Origin: Pseudomonadota bacterium
GTDB taxonomy: Bacteria > Myxococcota_A > UBA796 > CAJQPC01
Length of the DNA stretch: 64,000 nt
Assembly: GCA_024228935.1 (NCBI GenBank)
Contig: JAAESX010000210.1
Location: forward strand, 147,457-211,456
Reading direction: 5' to 3'
The notes under the pieces: model-generated
Told to the model about the DNA's origin: nothing
The model's database searches: none
Seen by the model: only the letters and a program-made list of their open reading frames with translations
Position numbers and translations under genes: made by a program
In this document: in pieces, positions 54,101 through 62,855 of the stretch
Position numbering within the stretch: the first letter of the stretch is position 1
Layout: every line of letters begins with the position of its first letter

Positions 54101-55209
54101 GTCGCGTCGCCGTAGCTGTCCGTGTCGGTGTCCGCGTACCAGGTGTCCGCGTCGATCGCCGAGTCCTCGTCGACGTCGCCGTCACAGTCGTTGTCGACGG
54201 TGTCGCAGAGCTCGTCCTCGCCGGGGCTGATCTCGCCGTCGGTGTCGTCGCAGTCGGTGTCGTCGCTGACGTACCCGGTGGGCTGGCCGCAGGACTCCGT
54301 CGTGGTCGAGGCGTCGCCGTAGCCGTCGCTGTCGGTGTCGGCGTACCAGGTGTCGCCGTCGGTGGCGCCCTCGTCGATGTCGCCGTCGCAGTCCTCGTCC
54401 ACGTCATCGCAGGACTCGGTCCCGGCGGGCGAGATGTCGGCGTCGGTGTCGTCACAGTCCGTGTCGTCGGCGACGTAGCCCGCAGGCTGGGTGCAGGACG
54501 CGACGCCCGTCGAGGGGTCGCCATAGGTGTCGGAGTCATCGTCGGCGAACCAGACCGTCGGCTCGACGCCCTCGTCGATGTCGCCGTCACAGTCGTCGTC
54601 GTCGAGGTTGCACTCCTCGGTCGCGCCCGGGTGCACGTCGCCGTCGCTGTCGTTGCAGTCGGAGTCGTCGCTGACGTACCCGCTGGGAGCGGTGCAGGCC
54701 TCGGCGGTCGACCAGTCGGCGCCGTAGCCGTCCTCGTCGGCGTCCTCGTAGAAGATCTCGCCGCCGATGGCGCCGTCCTCGTCGATCTCACCGTCGCAGT
54801 TGTTGTCGATCTCGTCGCAGACCTCGAACTGGTTCGGGTTGACCGTCCCGTCGGCGTCGTCGCAGTCCTCGTTGTTGTCGGTCGTGCCGGACGGGCCCTC
54901 GCAGGCCTGGGTGCCGGCGTCCGCCTCGTCGCCGAAGCCGTCGTTGTCCGCGTCCGCGTACCACAGGTCCCCAGCGTCCTCGTCGACCTCGTCGTCGCAG
55001 TCGTTGTCCACACCGTCGCAGACCTCCTCGGCCCCCGGCGTGCGGTTGCTGTCCAGGTCGTCGCAGTCCTCGTCCGCCGGCGAGCCGTCGCCGTCCAGGT
55101 CCTCGACGCCCGACTCTTCGAGCCCGCTGTCGTCGGTGACGTCCGGCTTGTCCGTCGAGTAGTCGAGGTCCGGATCCTTTGTACAGGCGAAGAGCAGCAG
55201 AGCGAGCAT
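51130..55209 (-). CDS. Giant lipoprotein: about 14 MopE-type Asp/Cys repeats plus FG-GAP beta-propeller
   Basis: 1359 residues. Minimal signal MLALLLFAC. Residues about 38-960 contain 13 to 14 repeats of the 'putative metal-binding motif' seen in MopE: WYADxDxDGYGD, DTDCDDTDxxxxPG, then CDxxDNDCDGxxDE. These are rich in Asp and paired Cys and likely bind Ca2+ with disulfide bracing. Residues about 980-1359 are FG-GAP/integrin-alpha-like repeats (GDQDGDGVDDIIFGAPYA, GDMDADGTPDLLVG), which form a seven-blade propeller. A 549-bp internal duplication is visible. Probably a long surface adhesin or metal-binding stalk with a propeller tip. In the DNA the repeats are not identical, so it is stable coding sequence rather than assembly stutter. 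Confidence 0.92.
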   Translation of the reverse strand: MLALLLFACTKDPDLDYSTDKPDVTDDSGLEESGVEDLDGDGSPADEDCDDLDSNRTPGAEEVCDGVDNDCDDEVDEDAGDLWYADADNDGFGDEADAGTQACEGPSGTTDNNEDCDDADGTVNPNQFEVCDEIDNNCDGEIDEDGAIGGEIFYEDADEDGYGADWSTAEACTAPSGYVSDDSDCNDSDGDVHPGATEECNLDDDDCDGDIDEGVEPTVWFADDDSDTYGDPSTGVASCTQPAGYVADDTDCDDTDADISPAGTESCDDVDEDCDGDIDEGATDGDTWYADTDSDGYGDASTTTESCGQPTGYVSDDTDCDDTDGEISPGEDELCDTVDNDCDGDVDEDSAIDADTWYADTDTDSYGDATSTQDACSQPSGYVSDDTDCDDTDSDSYPGADETCDSADNDCDGDVDEDATDATTWYADDDGDTYGDASSTQDACSQPSGYVSDDTDCDDTDADLNPGEAEICDGNDNDCDGDTDEGFTGTPTTWYADSDSDAYGDADTSLDNCDASAPSGYVSDDTDCDDTDGSIYPGATEYCDDADNDCDGTVDEDDAADASDWYPDSDSDGFGDDSASATTQCEAPSGHVADNTDCDDGADDVNPDELEYCDSTDHDCDGDTESGAVDTETWYTDSDGDGYGDDSSTTEACTQPSGTSDVGGDCDDTTSGTTTGDTYYADTDGDGYGDASSTNTQCSAGSGYVSDDTDCDDTDADISPADTEVCDDADNDCDGTVDEDDASDASDWYPDSDSDGFGDETASATTQCDAPSGYVADDSDCDDSADDVNPDELEYCDTTDHDCDGDTEAGAVDAETWYTDSDGDGYGDDSSTTDACTQPSGTSDVGGDCDDTTSGTTTGDTYYTDSDGDGYGDSSSTTVECAAGSGYVSDDTDCDDDDATTYPGASETCYDGVVNDCDGTESDALAACTLQGVIPSDDIAVFLYGDDAGDELGTSISSAGDQDGDGVDDIIFGAPYAESTNAKEGMVYIAYGLSSGLEATSADVTLTGTAKNDQAGMSVYGGEDFNGDGQDDVVIGADEYGSNTGAVFLYLGPVTASEILSSGRIDGVAAADCGTTMTGAGDMDADGTPDLLVGCERQGSKHGAIVLIHGPLTSVTDMNSSAYYTGDTSRDYAGASLASLGDTDGDGLDDVAAGAPGSNSGVGRFYVMLGPQTATVPGAGLGTVDGTGDGQTTSDDCGTALAGGDFDGDGLGDLAVGCSGAGTVAVFLGPVTGALATTSAYATLSAASGGTEFGAALTTMGDMDSDGTEELVVGAPNAGSAGAGTAWLFYGPSSGTTSTTSADAEINGGQTAALGTAMYGGDDHDGDGLPDLLLGAPNQDAPSGQGVAGIGFVVAGAAY
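52540..53637. repeat. Tandem duplication, period 549 bp, inside the giant lipoprotein gene
   Basis: Segments about 52540-53088 and 53089-53637 match at a fixed offset of 549 bp (183 codons): for example GGTACCAGTCGCTGGCGTCC begins at 52962 and again at 53511, and the GACGTCCGAGGTGCCGCTGG block recurs likewise. Each copy holds three MopE-type units, including the atypical SGTSDVGGDCDDTTSG segment. Confidence 0.85.
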
Positions 55210-55230
55210 GGAACCCTCGGAAGAGGGGAC

Positions 55231-55236
55231 TCTACC
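55231..55236 (-). promoter_or_regulatory. -10 hexamer TAGAGT before the giant lipoprotein gene
   Basis: TAGAGT on the minus strand, then 21 nt including CGAGGG, then ATG at 55209: the leadered spacing class. Confidence 0.4.
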
Positions 55237-55242
55237 CTGAGA

Positions 55243-57004
55243 TCAGGCCCCTTCCATCCACGCGATGCAGGCGTCGATCGCGCCGGGCTGCAGGTCGAAC
55301 GCGGGGGCACCGTGCGCGGGCAGCACATGGCGGACCTCGACGCCCGACAGGGTGCGCATCGAACCGATCTGTCGCGGCCAGGAGTCCCAGCAGGCGTCGC
55401 GGAAGGCGATCAGGTGTTGTCGCGCGCGAGACCAGGCCAGGTGGTCACCCGTGAACAACACGTCGCCCGCCCGCAGGCAGTGGCTCCCGGCGGTGTGTCC
55501 CGGCGTGAAGCGGACCTCCAGGTCGTCGGCCAGCTGCAGGTCTCCGTCGACGAGCAGCTCGATGGACTCGCCGCGGTGGTCGGCCCAGATCGACAGCGGG
55601 TAGGTCCAGCCGACCAGCGCGGGTGGCGGTCGGATCCAGCCGAGCTCCAGCAGCGACTCGTCCATCCAGAGCTGGGCGGCGGCGGTCGGCACGAGCGAGG
55701 GCGCGTCCAGCATGCGAGCGAACGGCTCGTGCACGCGCAGCTCGTCCGCCAGCTTCCTCTCCCGGATGGCGCCGAGCGGGATGGCCAGGATCAGCTCGTC
55801 GTAGTCCGGCCCATCGCGCAGCACGAGCTCGTCGACGGGCTCGGGCTTGTTCCAGCGTCGCTCGAAGTCGCCGGAGAACTTCCCGCCGAGCTGGTCCCAG
55901 AACGGCTCCTCGGGCCAGACCACCAGCCCGCGGTGGACGAACGTCGGTCGGTAGTCCTGCGCGTCGGCCTGGACCGCGATGCGGACGGAGTCCACGCGCC
56001 CCTCCGAGCACGTCAGCTCGCGCACGTCGTGGAACATCTCGAAGCGCACACCCCGCTGCTTCAGGACCTCGTACAGCGGGCTGATGAAGGTCTCGCCGGC
56101 GCCCGCGGCCAGGTGGTAGAGCACCGAGCCCTTGTACGTGGTCATCGTGCGCAGCACGACGCGGGCGCCCGTCCCCGCGGCCATGTCGGGCTGCTTCGGG
56201 TCGCCCTGCCGGTACTGGGACGTCGAGTCGTAGATCATCCGAAGGCCGGACCAGTGGTCGACGACCGCCGGATGCCCGCCGTGCTTCTTCAGGAGCTGGC
56301 GAAGCTCCATGTGGTTCCACCGGTCGAAGTCCCAGTCGTGGGCGACGCCCTCGTCCGGGTCGACCATCGCGGTCAGTAGCGCCAGGATGAGGTCGAGCAG
56401 GGCGATGACGGGGTGCTCGTCGACGTTCCGGCTGGTCAGGGCGCGCGCTCGCCGGTCCAGGGCCTTGTCGAGCAGCCTGAGCAGGCCACGCCAGGCGCCC
56501 AGGTCGGCGGGCCGGTCGCCCAGGTCCCGGCCTCGCTCCTGGAGTCGCGACATCGCGCGCAGGGCTCCGGCGCTCGGGGTCCAGGTCCGGTCGCCGAGGG
56601 GGCGGTCGATGAGCGCCTCGATGGCTCGTCGACACAGGGACAGCAGCTGGGTCACCGCGCCCCAGGGCGTCATGCGGACCTGGCCGCGGCCCGGCTCGTC
56701 CTCGTTCACCGGCCAGGTCACGTCGTGGGGGTGGGCCTTGCCGTCGGCGCTGCGAAAGCCGATCGGCGTGTAGCTGTGCGGCAGGAACGCTCTGTCGAAG
56801 TCCGTGAGGGGGCAGCCCGGGGGTGGATCCCAGGCGGCGTAGACCTCGCGCATCATCGAGAACGCGTTCTCGTAGAAGCCGAACCACACGTGCAGGCCGT
56901 GCTCTTCGTTGCGGTGCCCCCTCCGCCGTGTTCGACAGAAACCACGCCGCGGTGAGGCCTGCGGGGCCTCCTCCCAGGATATGTACTCGTCGGCGGATGG
57001 GCAT
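55243..57004 (-). pseudogene. Remnant FAD oxidoreductase fused to the C-terminal half of a metallo-beta-lactamase-fold protein
   Basis: Starts MPIRRRVHILGGGPAGLTAAW (Rossmann FAD motif), then within about 15 codons shifts frame near the run of five C at 56917-56921 and continues as NEEHGLHVWFGFYENAF. Compared with the divergent paralogue, about 30 residues (the VTVF...LGGKTGSGRN part) are absent. After about 430 oxidoreductase residues (MDESLLELGWIRPPP, LSIWADHRGES) the sequence passes in frame into FTPGHTAGSHC, FTGDHLAWSR and VLPAHGAP, which is the latter half of a metallo-beta-lactamase protein without its HxHxDH motif. Both parts therefore lack essential pieces. Most likely two genes joined by deletions; assembly collapse is the alternative. 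Confidence 0.75.
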
Positions 57005-58719
57005 GGAACGTACGAAGGTAGCGGTGCTCGGCGGTGGCCTCGGAGCTATCGCTGCGGCGTTCTACCTCACGGACACCTCCGAGAAGCGTGCCCGGTTCCA
57101 GGTCACCGTGTTCACGGACGAGCATCGGCTGGGCGGCAAGACCGGCAGCGGACGCAACCTGGACCATGGCGGGCGTATCGAGGAGCACGGGCTCCACATC
57201 CTGCTGGGCTTCTACGATGAGATGTTCGGGCTCCTGCGGGCGGTCTGGGCCGACTGGCGGCCGCCGGCGGACGGTCCCTTCCAGTCGCTCGACGACGCGC
57301 TGGAGCCCCAGCGGCGCATCACGTTCCCCGAGCGGGTGCCGCGGCGTCCGGGCTGGGACTTCTGGCACGTCGACTTCCCGCACGTCGCGGGGCGGCCGGG
57401 GGGATCCGCCCCAGGAACACCCCTGGATCGACCGGCTGGTGCACTGGATCGATGGGCTGCTGGACGGCGAGGTCTCCGCGCAGCGAGGCCGCCTGCTCGA
57501 TCGGCTGGACGCGGTGCTCACCCGGCTGTCGGCGCGAGGACACGCCGCCGATGGACCGCGACGGGCGGTTCGGATGGCGCGGCTCGGTCTCATCGTGGCC
57601 CGCGGCTACGTGCACGACGTCCAGCCGCATGGCCCGGACGCCTTCGAGCGCATCGACCACCTGGAGTTCCGCGACTGGCTGAGGCTGCACGGGGCGGACG
57701 ACGAGCTGACCTGGTGGGCGCCGGTGTGGGCGTTCTACACGCTCGGCTTCGCGTTCCGTGAGGGCTTCAACCACGACCCCGAGGCCGGCTCGATCGCGGC
57801 CGGGGTGGCCCTCCGCATCCTGCTGAAGTTCGGCTTCGCCTACCGGGACGCTCCGGCGTTCCGCATGAAGGCGGGGATGGGCGACATCGTCTTCACCCCG
57901 CTGTACGACGTGCTGCGGAAGCGCGGCGTGCGGTTCAAGTTCCACCGCCGGGTCACCGGGTTCGAGCTGGGCGACGACGGCATCGAGCGTATCGACCTGC
58001 AGGTCCTGAAGGTCGGTCGGCACGAGCCCGTCATCTGCCACAAGGGCGTTCGCGCCTGGCCGAGCGAGGCCGTGGGCGAGCTGCGCGAGCCGAAGCGCCC
58101 ACGCCGCCGCCTGCGTCGGGGCCAGGACTTCGACGTCGTCCTGTCCGGCACCCCGGCGCCGTGTGTGCCGCAGGTGTACGCGGCCCTGGCGGATCTGCCG
58201 GGCTGGTCGGATGTCCTCGAGATGCCCACGGTGGCCACGCGGGCCGTGCAGATCTGGATGCGACCCACGCTCGAGCAGCTGGGCTGGGAAGGTGGGTCGA
58301 GCATCTTCAGCGGGTACGAGCCGCCGATCGACTCGTGGGCCGACATGTCGACGCTGCTGCCGCGCGAGGACGTCCAGGCGGGCTCGCTCCACTACTTCGT
58401 CTCGTGTTTGCCCGAGGTTCTGGAGGAGACGCCGTTCGACTGGTGGATGGCCGAAGACGGTCCGCTGCTGTTTCCGAACTACGAGAAGCACGACGAGGTC
58501 ATGCGCTACGAGCGCACCAACACCGTCGGGTCCGAGCGCTACGTGCAGTCGCCTCCGGGCACGACGAGCGTTCGGCTGCGGCAGGGCGAGACCGGGGTGG
58601 CGAACCTGTTCGTGGCGGGGGACTGGACGCGGACGACGCTGTCGGCGGGGAGCGCGGACGCCGCGGTGGAGAGCGGCCGGCTCGCGGCCGAGGCGCTCAT
58701 CGAGCAGCAGTCGCGGTAG
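56997..58719 (+). pseudogene. FAD-dependent amine-oxidase-like oxidoreductase with one apparent +1 frameshift
   Basis: About 574 residues if the frame is repaired. MERTKVAVLGGGLGAIAAA is the FAD Rossmann motif; FTDEHRLGGKTGSGRN and RIEEHGLHILLGFYDEM are typical of the phytoene-desaturase/amine-oxidase-like NAD(P)/FAD family. At six G (57398-57403) the frame shifts; removing one G joins VAGRPG to DPPQEHPWIDRL. The C-terminus has the late FAD motif (NLFVAGDWTRTTLSAGSADAAVESG, cited as NLFVAGDWTRTTLSAG). Substrate unknown. Its start overlaps the start of the divergent paralogue (CATG at 57002-57005). Pseudogene or sequence error. Confidence 0.78.
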
Positions 58720-58722
58720 CTT
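58717..58722 (+). promoter_or_regulatory. -10 hexamer TAGCTT, 7 nt before the histidine kinase start
   Basis: TAGCTT overlaps the upstream stop codon and is followed by 7 nt and the ATG at 58730: leaderless spacing. Confidence 0.4.
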
Positions 58723-58729
58723 CCGGCGC

Positions 58730-60241
58730 ATGGACGCCTCGACCCGCTTCGCCGACGAGCAGCGCGCGCTCCTGGTCGAGCGCAGCCGCTGGCTCCTGGC
58801 GTTCGGCGTGCTGTTCTTCCCCGCGAACATCCCGCTCGACCACATCGTGGCGCCTGACATCGCGTCCCGGGTGCTGGTGGTCCGGCTCGGCCTCGTCGTC
58901 GCGTTCGCGTTGTTCCTCGGCGCCACCTACACGTCGGTCGGGCGCCACTTCATCCGGGCGGTGTCGGTCGCCTTCGCCCTGCTGGCCTCGCTGGGCTTCG
59001 CCGTCTGTACGTTCCTGCACACGGGCTTCGACAGCACGTACGTCGTCGGGATCATGCTCGTCATGCTGGGGAGCTGCTTCTCCCTGCCCTGGCGGCTCGG
59101 GCCCGCGGCGGTGTTCTGCGCCGTGTCGACCGTCGGGTACCTGGGCCTCAACCTCGTCGGCCACGGGTGGAGCGACACCGGGCTCGCCTGGGTGGCGTTC
59201 CTGCTGGGAAGCGGCTCGGTCGCGAGCCTGGCCACGCACCTCAACGCCCGAGGTCGCCAGTGGCAGTTCGACCAGCGCGAGGAGCTCGCCCAGGCCAAAG
59301 CCGAGCTCGAGGCCCTCGGCGAGGCTCGAACGCGCTTCTTCGCCAACGTCAGCCACGAGCTGCGGACCCCGCTGATGCTCATCCTCGGCCCGCTGGAGGA
59401 CCTGCTCGAGGACCAGCCCGGGGACGCCGTCTTCGCGTCGATGTGGAGCAACGGCGTGCGGCTCCAGCGGCAGGTCGAGATGCTGCTGGACCTGGCCTGC
59501 CTCGAGGTCGGGCGGCTGGAGTCCCGTCCGGCGCGGGCGGACCTGGGCGACGTGCTCGAGGGCCTGGTCGAGGCGGCGCGTCCTCATGCGGAGCGCTCGG
59601 GCATCGACCTGGTGGTCATCGGGCTCGACGAGCTGCCGGCCAGCCTGCTCGACCCCGAGCAGATCGAAACTGTCGCTGGCAACCTGCTGTCCAACGCGCT
59701 GAAGTTCACGCCCGAGGGCGGCCGTGTGGTCGTCGAGGCGAGCGCGTCCGGCGAGATGATGTGGTTCGAGGTCCGGGACACGGGGGTCGGCATCGCGCCC
59801 GACGAGATCGAGCGCATCTTCGACCGCTTCCATCGGGCCCGAGGCGCCACGGCTCCGGGCACGGGGCTGGGTCTGGCGCTGACATGCGAGCTGGTCGAGC
59901 TGAACGGCGGACGAATCACCGCGCGCAGCGTCGAAGGCGAGGGGTCCGCGTTCCGGGTCGTCCTCCCCTACCGGCCGGTCACCATGGATGTGGTCCACGC
60001 CAGGGAGCAGACGGTCGAGGTCGAGGTGAGCGCGGGCTCGACGCGGCTCGAGGCGCTGCTGTCGGACGCTGGTGGTCGAACCGTGAAGGAGGAGCACGGC
60101 ACCGCGCCCGCGGACGCACCCCACATCCTGCTGGTCGAGGACAACGCCGACCTGCGCGCGTTCGTCGTCGGGCAGCTCTCGCGCACGTACCGGGGTGAGC
60201 ACCGCCTCGGATGGCGTCGAGGGGCTGCACCGAATCCGTGA
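58730..60241 (+). CDS. Membrane histidine kinase, N-terminal part of a frameshifted hybrid kinase
   Basis: 503 residues before the shifted stop. About six transmembrane helices occupy residues 15-165, then a short coiled coil and the kinase: HisKA H-box FFANVSHELRTP with phospho-acceptor His209, N-box NLLSNALKFTP, G1 DTGVGI and G2 GTGLGLAL. After residue 460 a receiver begins (ILLVEDNADLRAFVVGQL) but the frame is lost at GGGG 60192-60195, and the last 15 residues are out of frame. Dropping one G joins TYR to VSTASDGVEG and restores a full hybrid kinase continuing to 61070. As written, the kinase module is intact but its receiver is cut. Confidence 0.85.
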   Translation: MDASTRFADEQRALLVERSRWLLAFGVLFFPANIPLDHIVAPDIASRVLVVRLGLVVAFALFLGATYTSVGRHFIRAVSVAFALLASLGFAVCTFLHTGFDSTYVVGIMLVMLGSCFSLPWRLGPAAVFCAVSTVGYLGLNLVGHGWSDTGLAWVAFLLGSGSVASLATHLNARGRQWQFDQREELAQAKAELEALGEARTRFFANVSHELRTPLMLILGPLEDLLEDQPGDAVFASMWSNGVRLQRQVEMLLDLACLEVGRLESRPARADLGDVLEGLVEAARPHAERSGIDLVVIGLDELPASLLDPEQIETVAGNLLSNALKFTPEGGRVVVEASASGEMMWFEVRDTGVGIAPDEIERIFDRFHRARGATAPGTGLGLALTCELVELNGGRITARSVEGEGSAFRVVLPYRPVTMDVVHAREQTVEVEVSAGSTRLEALLSDAGGRTVKEEHGTAPADAPHILLVEDNADLRAFVVGQLSRTYRGEHRLGWRRGAAPNP

Positions 60242-61070
60242 GCTGGCGCCGGAGCTGGTGCTCTCGGACGTGATGATGCCGCGCATGGACGGCTTCGAAC
60301 TGTGCCGTCGCGTGCGGGCGACCGAAGGGCTCGCCGCCTTGCCGTTCATCCTCCTCACCGCCCGGGGGGAGCTCGAGGATCTGGTCGGCGGTCTGCACCT
60401 GGGCGCCGCCGACTACGTCACCAAGCCCTTCCACCTGTCCGAGCTGCGGGCGCGCATCGAGTCGCTGCTGCAGCTGCGGCGAGCCGAGCGCCAGGCCATC
60501 GAGCGCGAGGCGCGGCTGGCGGCAATCGAGGCGGTCGCCGAGGAGGGCGAGGGCGGGGTGCTCGACGCGATCCGCTCGCTCGCTCGTCTGCGGGTGGGGC
60601 AGCCGGAGTCTCGGCGCGAGGTGACGCCGCTGTCTGCCTGGCTCGACGAGGTCCTCGAGCCGCTGCACGTGGAGCTCTGGGAGCGAGGCGTGCAGGTGCA
60701 CCTTCGCGACGACTCGGGTGGCGCCGCCATCGCCCGGATCGACCGCCGCGAGCTGGAGTCCGTGCTCCGCGCGCTCGTCCGGAACGCCGGCGAGGCCGTG
60801 GCCGCAGCGGGCACCCAGGACGGGATCCGCCACGTGTTCCTGACCCTGGACGCCGCGACGGACGTACGCATCCGGGTTGCGGACGACGGACCCGGCACGC
60901 CGCTCGAGCTGGCCCGTCGGCTGTTCACTCCGCAGCGGGACCGATCCGAGCTCGTTCGGCTCAGGGACGCGATCCAGGCCCAGGGCGGAAGGCTGGGGCT
61001 CGAGGTCCAGGCCCCCGAGGGTGGGGCCGCGTTCACAATCCGACTTCCAGCCTCGGCGCCGGAGGGATAG
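60195..61070 (+). CDS. Receiver plus second HATPase-like domain, C-terminal part of the hybrid kinase
   Basis: 291 residues from a GTG that is only the frameshift point, so probably not a real start. It contains the rest of the receiver: phospho-acceptor Asp in LVLSDVMMPRMDGFELC, Thr in ILLTARG and Lys in DYVTKPFHLSEL. A helical linker follows, then a second GHKL/HATPase-like domain (VLRALVRNAGEAVAAAG, IRVADDGPGTPLELARRLF, GGRLGLEVQ). There is no HisKA H-box before this second ATPase domain; the N-box Asn is present. In the repaired protein (about 780 residues) the order is TM-HisKA-HATPase-receiver-HATPase, an unusual layout. Confidence 0.8.
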   Translation: MSTASDGVEGLHRIRELAPELVLSDVMMPRMDGFELCRRVRATEGLAALPFILLTARGELEDLVGGLHLGAADYVTKPFHLSELRARIESLLQLRRAERQAIEREARLAAIEAVAEEGEGGVLDAIRSLARLRVGQPESRREVTPLSAWLDEVLEPLHVELWERGVQVHLRDDSGGAAIARIDRRELESVLRALVRNAGEAVAAAGTQDGIRHVFLTLDAATDVRIRVADDGPGTPLELARRLFTPQRDRSELVRLRDAIQAQGGRLGLEVQAPEGGAAFTIRLPASAPEG

Positions 61071-61105
61071 TCTCGCTCCGCCCCCTCGGATGGACGGATC
61101 CCGAC

Positions 61106-62851
61106 ATGCTGCTGCTTCTCCTCTCGCTCGCCTGCACCGGTAAGGAAGAGCCGGTCGTCGACAACGACCGCGACGGCTTCTTCGACGACGTCGACTGTGA
61201 CGACGACGACGCCAGCACCTACCCGGGCGCGCCCGAGGTCTGTGACGAGGTCGACAACGACTGCAACGACGTGGTCGACGACGGCGGCGTGACCACGACC
61301 TGGTTCGCGGACACGGACGGCGACCTCGAAGGCGACGCGGGCAACACCACCGAGGCCTGCACGACGCCGGTCGGGTACGTCGGCAACGACCGCGACTGCG
61401 ACGACACCGACGCCGCCATCAACACCGACGGCGCCGAGATCTGCGACGACATCGACAACGACTGCGACGGCCTGGTCGACGACGAGGACGACTCGCTGGA
61501 CACGTCCGAGGCGCCCGTCTGGTACGCGGACCAGGACGGCGATGGGTACGGCTACGCGCTCGACTTCACCCAGGCCTGCGTCCAGCCCGAGGACTTCGTC
61601 GACAACGACGAGGACTGCAACGACGCCGTCGACACGATCAACCCGGAAGCCGAGGAGATCTGTGACAACCTGGACAACGACTGCGACGAGCTGGTCGATG
61701 GGGACGACGACAGCATCTCCGAGGAGTCGGTCACGTCGTACTACGAGGACCTGGACGGGGACGAGTACGGCAGCGACGTGATCATCAACGCGTGCGAGTT
61801 CGGCGCGGGCATGTCCGAGACGACGGGCGACTGCGACGACACCGACGAGGACGTGAACCCGGGCCAGGTCGAGTCCTGCAACTCGAACGAGGACCGCAAC
61901 TGCGACGGCGACAACTCGCTGGATGCGGCGGGCGTGTGGTTCTACGCGGACGGCGACGGCAGCTGGACGGACCTGACCGACGACCTGTCGAGCTACACGC
62001 TGACCGACGCCGGCACCGTGTACGTCTGCGACGGCGAGTTCGAGGCGCACCTGACCATCGAGGCGGATGTCGACATCATCGGGAACGGTGAGGAGACGTC
62101 GATCCTGTCGGGTGGCGGTGCGGGGACCATCATCAAGGTCGCGACCGACAGCCTGACGGTCGATGTGAGCGGAGTGACCTTCTCGGACGGGTACGCCGAT
62201 GCGACGAGCAAGACGTTCACGGCCTACTCGACGGGCGGCGCCATCTCGTGCGAGGCGTCTTCGACTCTCAACATCCAGGACGCGGCGTTCTCTGGGAACG
62301 TGTCCGAGTCGGGCTCGTACGGCGGTCTCGGCGGTGCCATCGGCGCGCAGGACTGCGATGTCAACCTGACCAGCGTGGGGATCGAGCTGGGAGTGGCGAC
62401 TTTCGGCGGCGCGGTCTTCAACATCGACGGCGTCGTCTCGATGGACACCGTCGTCGCCAACGACAACTCGGCGACGTCCGGTGGCGTCTACTACGGCTAC
62501 GGCTACGTCGGCGCGCCCGACATCGACATCGTGGACAGCGACTTCGACGGGAATTCCGCGGTGGCGTGGGGCGGGGTGATGATGCTGGACGTGACGGCGA
62601 CGGCGACGGCGACCACCTCGACGTTCACGAACAACAGCGCGGACAGCGACGGTGGCGGCTACCTGGGCGGCGTGGTCATCCTGTACGCCTCGGACTCGAC
62701 GTTCGACTGCGACACGTGTGACTTCGGGACGAGCGCGGGCGGCGACGCCAACTCCCCGGACGACGTGCACGACTACGGCCTGAGCGAGTCGTACTCCGAG
62801 TACGGCGCGGCGGCCTCGTTCGGCTGCACCTTCTCGGGAGGCTGCGAGTAG
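61106..62851 (+). CDS. MopE-repeat lipoprotein with C-terminal right-handed beta-helix
   Basis: 581 residues. Minimal signal MLLLLLSLAC. Residues about 20-275 hold about five MopE-type Asp/Cys repeats (DVDCDDDDASTYPGAPEVCD, DNDCDGLVDDEDD), as in the giant lipoprotein at 51130. From about residue 290 the sequence turns to short Gly/Ser/Asn-rich rungs (VDIIGNGEETSILSGGG, VSGVTFSDGYAD, STFTNNSADSDGGGY) typical of a pectate-lyase-like parallel beta-helix. It differs from the giant protein in the distal domain (helix instead of propeller), so the Asp/Cys stalk seems to be a shared module. Likely on the outer surface. Confidence 0.9.
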   Translation: MLLLLLSLACTGKEEPVVDNDRDGFFDDVDCDDDDASTYPGAPEVCDEVDNDCNDVVDDGGVTTTWFADTDGDLEGDAGNTTEACTTPVGYVGNDRDCDDTDAAINTDGAEICDDIDNDCDGLVDDEDDSLDTSEAPVWYADQDGDGYGYALDFTQACVQPEDFVDNDEDCNDAVDTINPEAEEICDNLDNDCDELVDGDDDSISEESVTSYYEDLDGDEYGSDVIINACEFGAGMSETTGDCDDTDEDVNPGQVESCNSNEDRNCDGDNSLDAAGVWFYADGDGSWTDLTDDLSSYTLTDAGTVYVCDGEFEAHLTIEADVDIIGNGEETSILSGGGAGTIIKVATDSLTVDVSGVTFSDGYADATSKTFTAYSTGGAISCEASSTLNIQDAAFSGNVSESGSYGGLGGAIGAQDCDVNLTSVGIELGVATFGGAVFNIDGVVSMDTVVANDNSATSGGVYYGYGYVGAPDIDIVDSDFDGNSAVAWGGVMMLDVTATATATTSTFTNNSADSDGGGYLGGVVILYASDSTFDCDTCDFGTSAGGDANSPDDVHDYGLSESYSEYGAAASFGCTFSGGCE

Positions 62852-62855
62852 TCGG

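Noticed and set aside
51130..55209. CRISPR-like or satellite repeat array
   Set aside because: Repeats vary in spacing and sequence, keep codon phase and encode MopE-type units; no spacer structure and no cas genes.
52807..56379. 1190-codon open frame on the plus strand over the giant lipoprotein
   Set aside because: Valine/glycine-rich shadow of the Asp-rich repeats (GTC/GAC complementarity), no start signal, and it crosses two real genes.
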